The translations under genes and the position numbers were made by a program. From Alphaproteobacteria bacterium (GTDB lineage Bacteria > Pseudomonadota > Alphaproteobacteria > DAOWDM01), in the NCBI GenBank assembly GCA_030639035.1, contig DAOWDM010000146.1:1-6561 (forward strand): DNA of 6,561 nt. The letters run 5' to 3'. Numbering within the stretch: position 1 is the first letter of the stretch; every line of letters starts with the position of its first letter. A model generated the notes under the pieces. It saw nothing but the letters and a program-made list of their open reading frames with translations, ran no database searches and was not told the DNA's origin. Shown here piece after piece: positions 1 to 6,328 of this stretch.

Positions 1-1109
1 GAACAGCATATCAATGGCAATTCCATGTTACGGCTGAAGCAAATGCTGTGGCTCATCAGGTGATTATTGGACCTACTGGACAAGGTAAAACAACGCTTCT
101 TGCTTTTCTTGCAGGACAGGCTATGCGGCACGATGATTTGCGTGTTTATTTCTTTGATAGACACAGAGGTGTTGAAATTTTCTGTAATGCTATTGGTGGG
201 GCATACATTAACTTTGATGGTGAAAAAGACGTAACATCTCTAAATCCATTTTCATGTGAAGATACTCCTGAAAACAGAGCTTTCTTAAGAAGATGGCTAA
301 AAGCTATTACTTTGGTTGACGACTCTGTTTCAGAAAAAGAAATAGGGCGTGCCGTTACAACAGCTTTTGAATATTTAAGACCAGAAGAAAGAACTATTAA
401 AAATCTTTATAAAGCATGCTTTTCACCAACTGGGCATATGCGTCGAGAACTGTACAGGTGGATAAATCCAGACCAATACGGCAACGTGTTTAATGCTACA
501 GATGACAATCTTGATATGACAACGAAATTTATGGCTTTTGACTTTACACATATATTCGAGGACGAAACTCTTGCTCCTGCGGTTATCAGCTACATCACGC
601 ACAGAATACAAAGCGTAACAGGTCAAACAGGCGACCCTAGTCTTATTATGATTGATGAAACTGCTCCAATGTTAAAGCACCCTATGTTCCGTGATAGTTT
701 TATTGTTGGTTTGCAGGAAGGTCGTAAAAAACGTCAGGCATATTTATGTGCGTTCCAACAGCCAAATATTATTGATGAGCTTGGGCTTGGTGAGGTTGTT
801 CGTGGACAGTGTCAGACAATCATTTTTTTCCGCAATCCTCAAGGTTTGGAAGAAGATTATTCAAACTGGAGGCTTACTCCTCGAGAAATGGACTTCATTT
901 TTGGCAGGTCTTTTAGAGACCTTCCGTACGCTATTCTTGTCAGCAGACCTGCCGTCGGAGAATCTGTAGTTCTTGACGTTGACCTTAACGGGCTTGGACC
1001 GTTTTTGAAATTGTATTCATCAGGCAGAAAGCACGTGCTTTTAGCAGAACAGCTACGTAATGAACTAGGGGCAGAAGCCTTTATAGACAAGTATCTTGAA
1101 GTAGCTTAA
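1..1109 (+). CDS. virB4: VirB4/TrbE-type secretion ATPase, C-terminal part (5' truncated by window)
   Basis: This is the ATPase that powers type IV secretion or conjugation machines at the inner face of the cytoplasmic membrane. The frame is open to the left edge (first full codon at position 3), so the GTG at 48 is an internal valine and not a start. About 368 residues are visible, roughly the C-terminal half of a protein usually near 800 residues. Seen: a Walker A motif GPTGQGKTT at about 69-95, preceded by a segment (QWQFHV) placed as in VirB4; then FFDRHRG; a Walker B LIMIDE with its Asp-Glu at 654-659; an EGRKKRQAY segment followed by AFQQPN; and the VirB4-like tail IIFFRNPQ, LTPREMDFI, VVLDVDLNGL, LYSSGRK. 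No other secretion gene is in view, so the system type (VirB, Trb or other) is open. It runs tail to tail into the fructokinase gene. Family assignment is firm; the exact subfamily is not. Confidence 0.9.
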   Translation, partial: TAYQWQFHVTAEANAVAHQVIIGPTGQGKTTLLAFLAGQAMRHDDLRVYFFDRHRGVEIFCNAIGGAYINFDGEKDVTSLNPFSCEDTPENRAFLRRWLKAITLVDDSVSEKEIGRAVTTAFEYLRPEERTIKNLYKACFSPTGHMRRELYRWINPDQYGNVFNATDDNLDMTTKFMAFDFTHIFEDETLAPAVISYITHRIQSVTGQTGDPSLIMIDETAPMLKHPMFRDSFIVGLQEGRKKRQAYLCAFQQPNIIDELGLGEVVRGQCQTIIFFRNPQGLEEDYSNWRLTPREMDFIFGRSFRDLPYAILVSRPAVGESVVLDVDLNGLGPFLKLYSSGRKHVLLAEQLRNELGAEAFIDKYLEVA

Positions 1110-1112
1110 AGC

Positions 1113-1127
1113 AAAAACTATGTTTTT
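1113..1127. other. Weak A/T hairpin between convergent genes
   Basis: AAAAAC (1113-1118) and GTTTTT (1122-1127) can pair around a 3-nt loop at the junction of the two convergent genes, overlapping the stop codon and last codons of the fructokinase gene. The stem has a single G-C pair, so it is too weak to call a proper terminator. It is the only hairpin I see at this junction, which has just 8 bp between the stop codons. Confidence 0.2.
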
Positions 1128-2026
1128 TTCGACCAGAGCCATGCTGCTCCACGGACTCCGCTTGAATCACCGTACATAGATGGCTTGATTTTCGTGCATA
1201 TAGAATCAGAAAAACAGTATTTTTGCCATAATTTTGGAAGAGCTTCATATAAAGGAGTATAATTTGACATTCCGCCACCTAAAACAACTACATCAGGGTC
1301 AATAATATTGAGTACAGAGGCGGTTGCACGTCCTAGCCTGTCTTCATAACGTCCTAAAACAGTTTTTGCAGCAGGATTTCCTGCTTTTGCTTTTGAAGTT
1401 ATTTCAATGCCAGTAAGATTTTCACCTGTTTCAAGATTGTAGTCTCGTTCAAGTCCAGTGCCTGAAACAAAAGACTCGATACATATGCTTCTGCCACAGT
1501 AACAATCAGGAATTGAAAGCTCATCTTGTGTTGCCCATGGCAAAGGATTATGCCCCCATTCTCCAGCAATAGCATTAGGACCGCTTAAAAGCTTTCCGTT
1601 GATGACGATTCCGCTTCCTGCTCCAGTACCTAGAATTATTCCCCATACTGTTGCTGCTCCTTTTCCTGCTCCGTCAGTTGCTTCGGAAAGAGCAAAACAG
1701 TCAGCATCGTTAGCTATTTTAATCTGGCGGTTCATAGCAATAGCAAGGTCTTTGTCAAATGCTTTGCCGTTCAGCCATGTAGAGTTTGCATTTTTGATAA
1801 GACCTGTTGCTGGTGAAATAGCACCAGGAATGCCAATACCTACAGAGCCTTTACGTTCTAGCTTTTTTTCTACCGAATCAACAAGCTCTTTTATTGTTTG
1901 AATAGTTTTATCATAACTTCCTTTTGGAGTTGAAACTCGTTCTCGAATTAGCTCCGTTCCGTCTCTTTCAATGGCTATAATTTCAATTTTCGTTCCACCA
2001 AGATCAATCCCTATTCTAAGACTCAA
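1118..2026 (-). CDS. mak: Fructokinase, ROK family (Mak-like)
   Basis: It is likely to phosphorylate fructose to fructose-6-phosphate with ATP in the cytoplasm. The 302 residues equal the length of E. coli Mak and match it closely along the whole protein: the phosphate-binding DLGGTK (8-13), GIGIPGAIS, KNANSTWLNG, the NDADC segment with catalytic Asp107, GTGAGSG, EWGHNPLPW, and the ends LDP-like IIDPDVVVLGGGMSN and GDSSGVRGAAWLW. The ROK zinc site is complete with His159, Cys175, Cys177 and Cys182. One usual residue differs: the glycine before the last cysteine (CxCGxxGC) is Ile181. The start is TTG at 2026 (minus strand), supported by AAAGGAG seven bases upstream and by the position of the DLGGT motif. 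The gene faces away from xseB and converges on the secretion ATPase gene. Other hexose substrates are possible, as ROK kinases vary in specificity. Confidence 0.93.
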   Translation of the reverse strand: MSLRIGIDLGGTKIEIIAIERDGTELIRERVSTPKGSYDKTIQTIKELVDSVEKKLERKGSVGIGIPGAISPATGLIKNANSTWLNGKAFDKDLAIAMNRQIKIANDADCFALSEATDGAGKGAATVWGIILGTGAGSGIVINGKLLSGPNAIAGEWGHNPLPWATQDELSIPDCYCGRSICIESFVSGTGLERDYNLETGENLTGIEITSKAKAGNPAAKTVLGRYEDRLGRATASVLNIIDPDVVVLGGGMSNYTPLYEALPKLWQKYCFSDSICTKIKPSMYGDSSGVRGAAWLWSKKT

Positions 2027-2033
2027 CGGCTTG

Positions 2034-2040
2034 CTCCTTT
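2034..2040 (-). promoter_or_regulatory. Ribosome binding site of the fructokinase gene
   Basis: Read on the minus strand this is AAAGGAG, seven bases before the TTG start at 2026. It fixes the unusual TTG as the initiation codon, since no ATG lies near it. Confidence 0.75.
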
Positions 2041-2112
2041 TTTATGTTTTATGTTCTGCAAGTGTGTTATTTTTTCTATTAGCTTATATTATTATTTTAT
2101 TTGAGTACAATT
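2041..2112. promoter_or_regulatory. Divergent AT-rich promoter region between mak and xseB
   Basis: Both neighbouring genes read away from this stretch, so at least one promoter should lie here on each strand. It is very AT-rich. TATATT at 2085-2090 (+) is a possible -10 for xseB, and TATAAG (minus strand, 2083-2088) a possible -10 for mak. Neither has a convincing -35 box at the right distance. The region is inferred from gene layout; the exact boxes are uncertain. Confidence 0.4.
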
Positions 2113-2364
2113 ATGGAAAAAAAGCAAACTCTTAAAGATATATCAAAAATGGATTTTGAAGAGGCGTTGTCATCTTTGGAAGAAATAGTCAGGCGACTTG
2201 AAAGCGGAAATATTAAGCTTGATAACGCTGTTGATGCATATGAAAAAGGAATGATGTTAAAAAAGCATTGTGAAGACAAGCTTAAAACAGCAAAAGTCCG
2301 TGTAGATAAAATAAGCCTTTCTCCAAACGGAGATGTAGAGCTTGTTCCAACTGAAGCCGATTAG
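2113..2364 (+). CDS. xseB: Exodeoxyribonuclease VII small subunit (XseB)
   Basis: XseB is the small subunit of exonuclease VII, the cytoplasmic enzyme that degrades single-stranded DNA into short oligonucleotides; several copies bind one XseA large subunit. The 83-residue protein carries the family signature from residue 15 onwards (FEEALSSLEEIVRRLESGN, then LDNAVDAYEKG, LKKHCEDKL and AKVRVDKI), consistent with the helical hairpin fold. Length is typical (about 70-90). I chose ATG at 2113 because GAG at 2103-2105 lies seven bases upstream as a weak ribosome site. A TTG at 2101 would add four residues but has no ribosome site in front. It is first in the + strand run, with ispA 10 bp downstream, an arrangement common in alphaproteobacteria. 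The xseA gene is not in the window. Confidence 0.92.
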   Translation: MEKKQTLKDISKMDFEEALSSLEEIVRRLESGNIKLDNAVDAYEKGMMLKKHCEDKLKTAKVRVDKISLSPNGDVELVPTEAD

Positions 2365-2367
2365 GAG
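2363..2367 (+). promoter_or_regulatory. Ribosome binding site of ispA, overlapping the xseB stop
   Basis: AGGAG overlaps the last two bases of the xseB TAG stop and sits seven bases before the TTG at 2375. It decides in favour of that start, and suggests that translation of ispA is coupled to that of xseB. Confidence 0.75.
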
Positions 2368-2374
2368 AAGTAGC

Positions 2375-3262
2375 TTGAACAATCTAAAAGAATCAATGAA
2401 AGCTATAGCATCTAAAGTTGATGCAAAGCTTAATGAGTTGCTTAAATCACCTGATACAAAAGAAAAACTTATTTTCGAGGCAATGCGTTATTCTGCTTTA
2501 TCAGGAGGAAAACGTTTAAGACCTTTTCTTGTTATGACAAGTTCCAGCCTGTTTAACGTCAAAGAAGACTATGCTTTGAGAGTAGCTGCCGCACTTGAAA
2601 TGATACATTGCTATTCTTTGATACATGACGACTTGCCAGCAATGGACGATGACGATTTACGCCGTGGACAGCCTACAAATCATAAAAAATATGACGAGGC
2701 TACAGCAATTCTTGCAGGCGACAGCCTTCTTACAAAAGCTTTTGAAGTATTGGCAGACGAGAAAACTCATCATGACCCGCTTGTTAGATGCAGTCTTGTA
2801 AAGGCTTTGGCAAAAGCTTCTGGAGCAAACGGAATGGTTGGCGGACAGGTACTTGATATTATGGCAGAGGATTCAGAAATGAATCTTGATGATATTATTA
2901 GACTCCAAGGCTTAAAAACAGGCTGTCTCATCTCGTTTGCATGTGAAGCAGGTGCGATTTTAGGCAACGCTGATGAAAAAGACAAACACAGTTTATTAAA
3001 TTACAGCAGAAATCTAGGCTTAGCATTTCAGATTGCAGATGACATTTTAGATACAGAAGGCGACGCAGAGCTAGTAGGGAAAGCTGTTGGCAAAGATGCA
3101 GAAGCAGGAAAAGCTACTTTTGTTTCTCTCTTAGGATTAGAAAATGCAAGGCAAAAAGCCTCTGATTTAGTCGTCCAAGCTTCAAAACAGCTAGATACTT
3201 TTGGAGACAAAGCAGACTTGCTTAAAAAAGTCGCTGATTTTGTTGTAAAAAGAAATTATTAG
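2375..3262 (+). CDS. ispA: Farnesyl diphosphate synthase (class II polyprenyl synthetase)
   Basis: It condenses isopentenyl diphosphate with dimethylallyl and then geranyl diphosphate to give farnesyl diphosphate, the precursor of quinone side chains and undecaprenyl carriers; cytoplasmic. The 295 residues match E. coli IspA in length (299). Seen in order: GGKRLRP (44-50), the first Asp-rich motif DDLPAMD (85-91) with the two-residue insertion typical of bacterial enzymes, followed by DDDLRRGQPT, then GGQVLDI, LKTG, and the second Asp-rich motif DDILD (222-226). The residues before the first motif (CYSLIH) fit a short-chain product, but geranylgeranyl diphosphate cannot be excluded by eye. 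The start is TTG at 2375; the frame is open further upstream to 2342, but that would overlap xseB and has no ribosome site. It lies between xseB and dxs (14 bp gap) and is probably cotranscribed with both. Confidence 0.94.
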   Translation: MNNLKESMKAIASKVDAKLNELLKSPDTKEKLIFEAMRYSALSGGKRLRPFLVMTSSSLFNVKEDYALRVAAALEMIHCYSLIHDDLPAMDDDDLRRGQPTNHKKYDEATAILAGDSLLTKAFEVLADEKTHHDPLVRCSLVKALAKASGANGMVGGQVLDIMAEDSEMNLDDIIRLQGLKTGCLISFACEAGAILGNADEKDKHSLLNYSRNLGLAFQIADDILDTEGDAELVGKAVGKDAEAGKATFVSLLGLENARQKASDLVVQASKQLDTFGDKADLLKKVADFVVKRNY

Positions 3263-3276
3263 GAAATTCTATAAAA

Positions 3277-5226
3277 ATGACATATCGCAATTCAATAAAA
3301 GACAAAGCAAAAAATATTTTTAAGAACAATTCTAAAAAATCAACAGAATCTTTGTTGAACAAGGTTAATTATCCTTCTGATATTAAAGATATGTCTATTG
3401 ATGAGCTGGAGTTTTTATCTGATGAGCTTAGAAAACATGTAATTGAGTCTGTTTCTAAAACTGGCGGTCATTTAGGGGCTGGGCTTGGAGTTGTTGAGCT
3501 TACTGTGGCTTTGCATCATGTTTTTAATGCTCCCAAAGATAAGCTTATATGGGACGTAGGACACCAGTGCTATCCGCATAAAATTCTTACAGGACGCAAG
3601 GACAAGCTTCATACTTTAAGACAAAAAGATGGACTTTCAGGCTTTACCAACCGTTCTGAAAGTGAATATGACCCATTTGGGGCAGGACATAGCTCTACTT
3701 CAATTTCAGCTGGGCTTGGAATGGCTGTTGCCAGAGATTTAGACGGCGGAGACAACAACGTTGTTAGTATCATTGGCGATGGTTCTATGAGTGCTGGGCT
3801 TGCTTTCGAGGCTATGAACAATGCAGGTTCGATGGATTCAAGGCTCGTTGTGATTCTTAATGACAACAAAATGTCTATATCTCCTCCTGTCGGAGCATTA
3901 AGCGGGCATTTATCTAGAATTATCTCATCAAAGCAGTATTTATCTCTTAGGCAAACAGCGATGGATATAGCTTCAAAACTTCCTAAAATGGTGGAGCTTG
4001 CAGCCAAAAGAGCGGAAGAATACGCAAAAGGCATAGTAACAGGCGGAATTTTATTTGAAGAGCTTGGTTTTTACTATGTAGGACCTATTGACGGACATAA
4101 TCTTGACCATCTAATTCCTGTTCTTAAAAATGTACGGGACGTTGAAGATGGAGTGCCGATTCTTGTTCATGTCATAACTAAAAAAGGCAAAGGATACGCT
4201 CCTGCTGAAGAAGCCTCTGATAAATATCATGGAGTTACAAGGTTTGATATAGGTACAGGTATGATGAATAAGCCTGAATCTAAAACCCCTTCATTTACTG
4301 ATGTTTTTGCCAAGGCTCTTATGGCAGAGGCTGAACATGACAGAAAAATTGTTGCAATCAATGCTGCAATGCCTACAGGAACAGGGCTTGACAAGTTTGC
4401 GGCTAAATATCCAAGCAGATGTTTTGATGTAGGAATTGCTGAACAGCACGCCGTAACTTTTGCGGCAGGTATAGCTTGCGAAGGATTTAAACCGTTTACA
4501 GCTATTTATTCCAGCTTTTTACAGCGTGCATATGATCAGGTCATGCATGATGTCGCTTTGCAGAATTTACCCGTACGTTTTGCAATTGACAGAGCAGGCT
4601 TTGTTGGAGAAGACGGGGCAACTCATCACGGTGTATTTGATATATCTTTTTTGACAGCACTGCCGAATATGGTGGTTATGGCTCCTGCTGATGGTGTGGA
4701 ATTAATGCACATGATAGCAACTGCCGCTGCGACAAATGACAGACCTACTGCTGTTCGTTATCCCAGAGGAAAATGCAGCGGTGCAGACTTGCCTGAAAAA
4801 GGGACTGCTCTTGAAATAGGAAAAGGCCGTGTTTTAAGAAAAGGCTCAGACGTTGCTTTGCTAAGTCTAGGTGCAAGATTGGCAGAATGTCAAAAAGCTG
4901 CAGATGAACTAGAGAAAAAAGGAATTTCCGTAACCGTTGCAGATGCTCGTTTTGCCAAGCCTATAGATGAAGAGCTTGTATTAAAACTTGCAGATGAACA
5001 TAAAGCTTTAATTACAGTTGAAGAAGGGTGCAATGGCGGTTTCGGTTCTCATGTTTTGACATTCCTTGCATTAAAAGGAAAGCTTGACGGAGAATTAAAA
5101 GTCAGACCTATGACCGTTCCTGATGAATTTATAGAACACGACACTATGGAAGCCCAATATGATTATGCAAAATTAAACGCAAAGCATATTGTTGAAATGG
5201 CTGTTAAGATGTCGTATATTTCATAA
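3277..5226 (+). CDS. dxs: 1-deoxy-D-xylulose-5-phosphate synthase
   Basis: Dxs joins pyruvate and glyceraldehyde-3-phosphate, with thiamine diphosphate, to make 1-deoxyxylulose-5-phosphate: the entry step of the MEP isoprenoid pathway and a precursor of thiamine and pyridoxal. The 649 residues are complete. Seen: GGHLGAG with His65, GHQCYPHK with His96, GHSSTS with His138, the thiamine diphosphate motif GDG (167-169) through NDN (195-197), the catalytic Glu389 in GIAEQH, and the transketolase signature DRAGFVGEDGATHHG (438-452). A C-terminal transketolase-type domain with VEEGCNGGFGSH ends the protein. Sequence style is alphaproteobacterial. The first 25 or so residues are an Asn/Lys/Ser-rich extension before the usual beginning (LLNKVNYPSD). 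AGGA at 3261-3264 overlaps the ispA stop, but its distance to the ATG is long (12 bases). An ATG at 3391 would remove conserved sequence, so 3277 is preferred. Confidence 0.96.
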   Translation: MTYRNSIKDKAKNIFKNNSKKSTESLLNKVNYPSDIKDMSIDELEFLSDELRKHVIESVSKTGGHLGAGLGVVELTVALHHVFNAPKDKLIWDVGHQCYPHKILTGRKDKLHTLRQKDGLSGFTNRSESEYDPFGAGHSSTSISAGLGMAVARDLDGGDNNVVSIIGDGSMSAGLAFEAMNNAGSMDSRLVVILNDNKMSISPPVGALSGHLSRIISSKQYLSLRQTAMDIASKLPKMVELAAKRAEEYAKGIVTGGILFEELGFYYVGPIDGHNLDHLIPVLKNVRDVEDGVPILVHVITKKGKGYAPAEEASDKYHGVTRFDIGTGMMNKPESKTPSFTDVFAKALMAEAEHDRKIVAINAAMPTGTGLDKFAAKYPSRCFDVGIAEQHAVTFAAGIACEGFKPFTAIYSSFLQRAYDQVMHDVALQNLPVRFAIDRAGFVGEDGATHHGVFDISFLTALPNMVVMAPADGVELMHMIATAAATNDRPTAVRYPRGKCSGADLPEKGTALEIGKGRVLRKGSDVALLSLGARLAECQKAADELEKKGISVTVADARFAKPIDEELVLKLADEHKALITVEEGCNGGFGSHVLTFLALKGKLDGELKVRPMTVPDEFIEHDTMEAQYDYAKLNAKHIVEMAVKMSYIS

Positions 5227-5261
5227 CATTATGTTTTTTATTGAAAAAAGGAAATACAGCA

Positions 5262-5735
5262 ATGGCTACAAAACATAAACAGGAAGAATTTTATAAAGTT
5301 ATCCTGAATGCAGATAATGAAATCATGCTTTCTATTTTTGCTCGCAGTGGTGAACCAGAAGATTCTACGATTCTTTATGATGGCGGGGAACATGCTATGT
5401 TTTATCGTGATAAAGAAACAGCTGTTGTTTTGGACTATTTGCCTCCTGAAACATATGAAGCATGGAATAATGCAGAAACAATTCTGATTGCTGAATATAA
5501 AGAAGATGCAACTGAAGAAGAGCCTGTAAGAGCCTATGATGTGCCTATAAGACACATGAAAAGATTGCCTGCTGATATGTCTGATATGCTTTCTTTTGAA
5601 GAATTAGTGGAAAACCCTGATAAATTAGAAGAAATATTAAAAAGCTCCCCAAAAATCAAAAATATGATAATAAAAGTAGCCGAAGCAGCCAAAAAAATCG
5701 AAGCTGATAAAAAAGCTGAAGAAGCTAAGAAGTAA
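5262..5735 (+). CDS. Uncharacterised 157-residue cytoplasmic protein
   Basis: I do not recognise this family. The protein has no signal peptide and no membrane segment. The first 100 residues look like a mixed alpha/beta domain with alternating hydrophobic strands (FYKVILNA, IMLSIFARSG, AVVLDYLPP, ETILIAEYK). A helical linker follows (MSDMLSFEELVENPDKLEEIL, about 106-126), and the last 25 residues form a highly charged Ala/Lys/Glu helix that could be a coiled coil. The start is ATG at 5262 with AAGGAA eight bases upstream (5248-5253); an in-frame TTG at 5241 lies ahead of this site and is rejected. It follows dxs by 35 bp with no visible promoter and precedes a terminator, so it is probably the last gene of the isoprenoid run. 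Many alphaproteobacteria have tlyA after dxs; this protein does not resemble TlyA. Confidence 0.8.
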   Translation: MATKHKQEEFYKVILNADNEIMLSIFARSGEPEDSTILYDGGEHAMFYRDKETAVVLDYLPPETYEAWNNAETILIAEYKEDATEEEPVRAYDVPIRHMKRLPADMSDMLSFEELVENPDKLEEILKSSPKIKNMIIKVAEAAKKIEADKKAEEAKK

Positions 5736-5770
5736 AGGCGTAGGCTGAAAAAGACTGTAATTGATAGTAA

Positions 5771-5808
5771 GTGAGGCAATCTATAATATAAGTTGCCTTG
5801 CTTTTTTT
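5771..5808 (+). terminator. Rho-independent terminator closing the xseB-ispA-dxs run
   Basis: GTGAGGCAA (5771-5779) pairs with TTGCCTTGC (5793-5801) as a 9-bp stem with two G-T pairs around a 13-base loop, followed at once by seven T residues (5802-5808). It lies 35 bases after the stop of the 157-residue gene and before the next promoter. Position, stem and T-run all fit intrinsic termination on the + strand. Confidence 0.85.
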
Positions 5809-5827
5809 GCTATTAAGCAATGTTTTT

Positions 5828-5843
5828 GTCAACTTTCGTTGAC
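5828..5843. repeat. Inverted repeat over the -35 box
   Basis: GTCAAC (5828-5833) and GTTGAC (5838-5843) are perfect inverted arms with a 4-base spacer. The right arm covers five of the six bases of the -35 hexamer. This is the position where a dimeric repressor would block RNA polymerase, so an operator is plausible; no regulator gene is in the window. A chance palindrome of this size is also possible. Confidence 0.4.
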
Positions 5844-5867
5844 TCTTATTTGATGCTTATATATAGT
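5839..5867 (+). promoter_or_regulatory. Sigma70-type promoter for the small hydrophobic protein genes
   Basis: TTGACT (5839-5844) and TATAGT (5862-5867) are separated by exactly 17 bases, each one base from the textbook consensus. Transcription would start near 5873-5876, giving a leader of about 30-35 bases before the ATG at 5908. It sits just after the terminator of the upstream run, so it starts a new transcription unit. This is the best promoter match I found in the window. Confidence 0.8.
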
Positions 5868-5880
5868 AATGTTAAGTTCA

Positions 5881-5922
5881 GTTTTTTAAGTTTAAGGAGC
5901 AAGCATCATGGCTAATGCAAAA
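5881..5922 (+). repeat. Duplicated leader plus start region, copy 1
   Basis: The 27 bases before the ATG match those before the second paralogue at 20 of 27 positions without gaps, including the T-run and the TTTAAGGAG block. All seven differences are transitions. The first 15 coding bases (ATGGCTAATGCAAAA) are identical in both copies. The partner is at 6287-6328. Confidence 0.75.
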
Positions 5923-6282
5923 AGTAAAATTAATGACTTTTCAAAAGGTGAAGGTTTAAAAGCTTATATTGGCGGTGTAGCTAGTGCTGCAAAGGACGTT
6001 GCTAAATTTGCTTCAGAGGATTTTTTAGGAAGATATCCTTATGTTGCATGTGCTGCTTTAACCGTATCAGGAGCTGCTCTTGTAGCTAAAGGAGCTGTAA
6101 CTACTCCTGTTAATCCTGTTTTGGGAGCTGTTGAAATTGTTACAGGTGCAGGACTTATGTCAGCAGGTGTAACAGGTATAATAAGTGAAGCACGTAGCTT
6201 TTCTATTATAAATTCTGAAAAAGAAGAAAAGCATGAAAATCTTAAAAATGCTATTCTCGGAAAAAAACAACAAGGCAGGTAA
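5908..6282 (+). CDS. Small Gly/Ala-rich hydrophobic protein, first of two tandem paralogues
   Basis: I do not recognise this 124-residue family. It begins with a polar N-terminus carrying MANAK, FSKG (11-14) and KAYIGG (18-23), then an amphipathic stretch. Two hydrophobic segments follow at about 45-60 and 71-92, rich in Gly, Ala, Val and Thr, with repeated small-residue spacing such as GAVEIVTGAGLMSAG. The C-terminus (about 103-124) is charged (KEEKHE, GKKQQGR). This suggests a helical hairpin in a membrane, or a protein that packs or assembles through small residues. There is no cleavable signal peptide. The start is secure: AAGGAG at 5894-5899 lies eight bases before the ATG, and the next gene has the same start arrangement. 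It lies under its own promoter and probably shares a transcript with the paralogue 31 bp downstream. Function unknown. Confidence 0.82.
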   Translation: MANAKSKINDFSKGEGLKAYIGGVASAAKDVAKFASEDFLGRYPYVACAALTVSGAALVAKGAVTTPVNPVLGAVEIVTGAGLMSAGVTGIISEARSFSIINSEKEEKHENLKNAILGKKQQGR

Positions 6283-6286
6283 TTCT

Positions 6287-6328
6287 GTTTTTTAAATTTA
6301 AGGAGTGAATGTTATGGCTAATGCAAAA
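6287..6328 (+). repeat. Duplicated leader plus start region, copy 2
   Basis: Partner of the repeat at 5881-5922: a T-run, TTTAAATTTA, then AAGGAG (6300-6305) eight bases before the ATG at 6314. The spacing from ribosome site to start is the same in both copies. No -35 box with proper spacing is evident just upstream, so this copy seems to have kept the translation signal and not a separate promoter. Confidence 0.75.

Noticed and set aside
48..1109. GTG at 48 as the start of the secretion ATPase gene
   Set aside because: The same frame is open to the left edge with VirB4-like sequence before the Walker A motif, and the motif would sit only eight residues from such a start. The gene is cut by the window.
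1599..1901. A 100-residue + strand frame opposite the fructokinase gene
   Set aside because: It is antisense to conserved ROK motifs and shows no domain of its own.
2342..2374. An earlier TTG start for ispA
   Set aside because: It would overlap the end of xseB, adds non-conserved residues, and has no ribosome site; the TTG at 2375 has AGGAG at seven bases.
3609..4034. A 141-residue open frame on the minus strand inside dxs
   Set aside because: It lies wholly opposite a strongly conserved coding region and has no recognisable domain; it is a by-product of the codon pattern of dxs.
5238..5555. A 105-residue Phe/Ile/Cys-rich open frame on the minus strand opposite the 157-residue gene
   Set aside because: Its odd hydrophobic composition is what the antisense of an acidic, lysine-rich gene gives. 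The + strand frame has a good ribosome site and normal composition.
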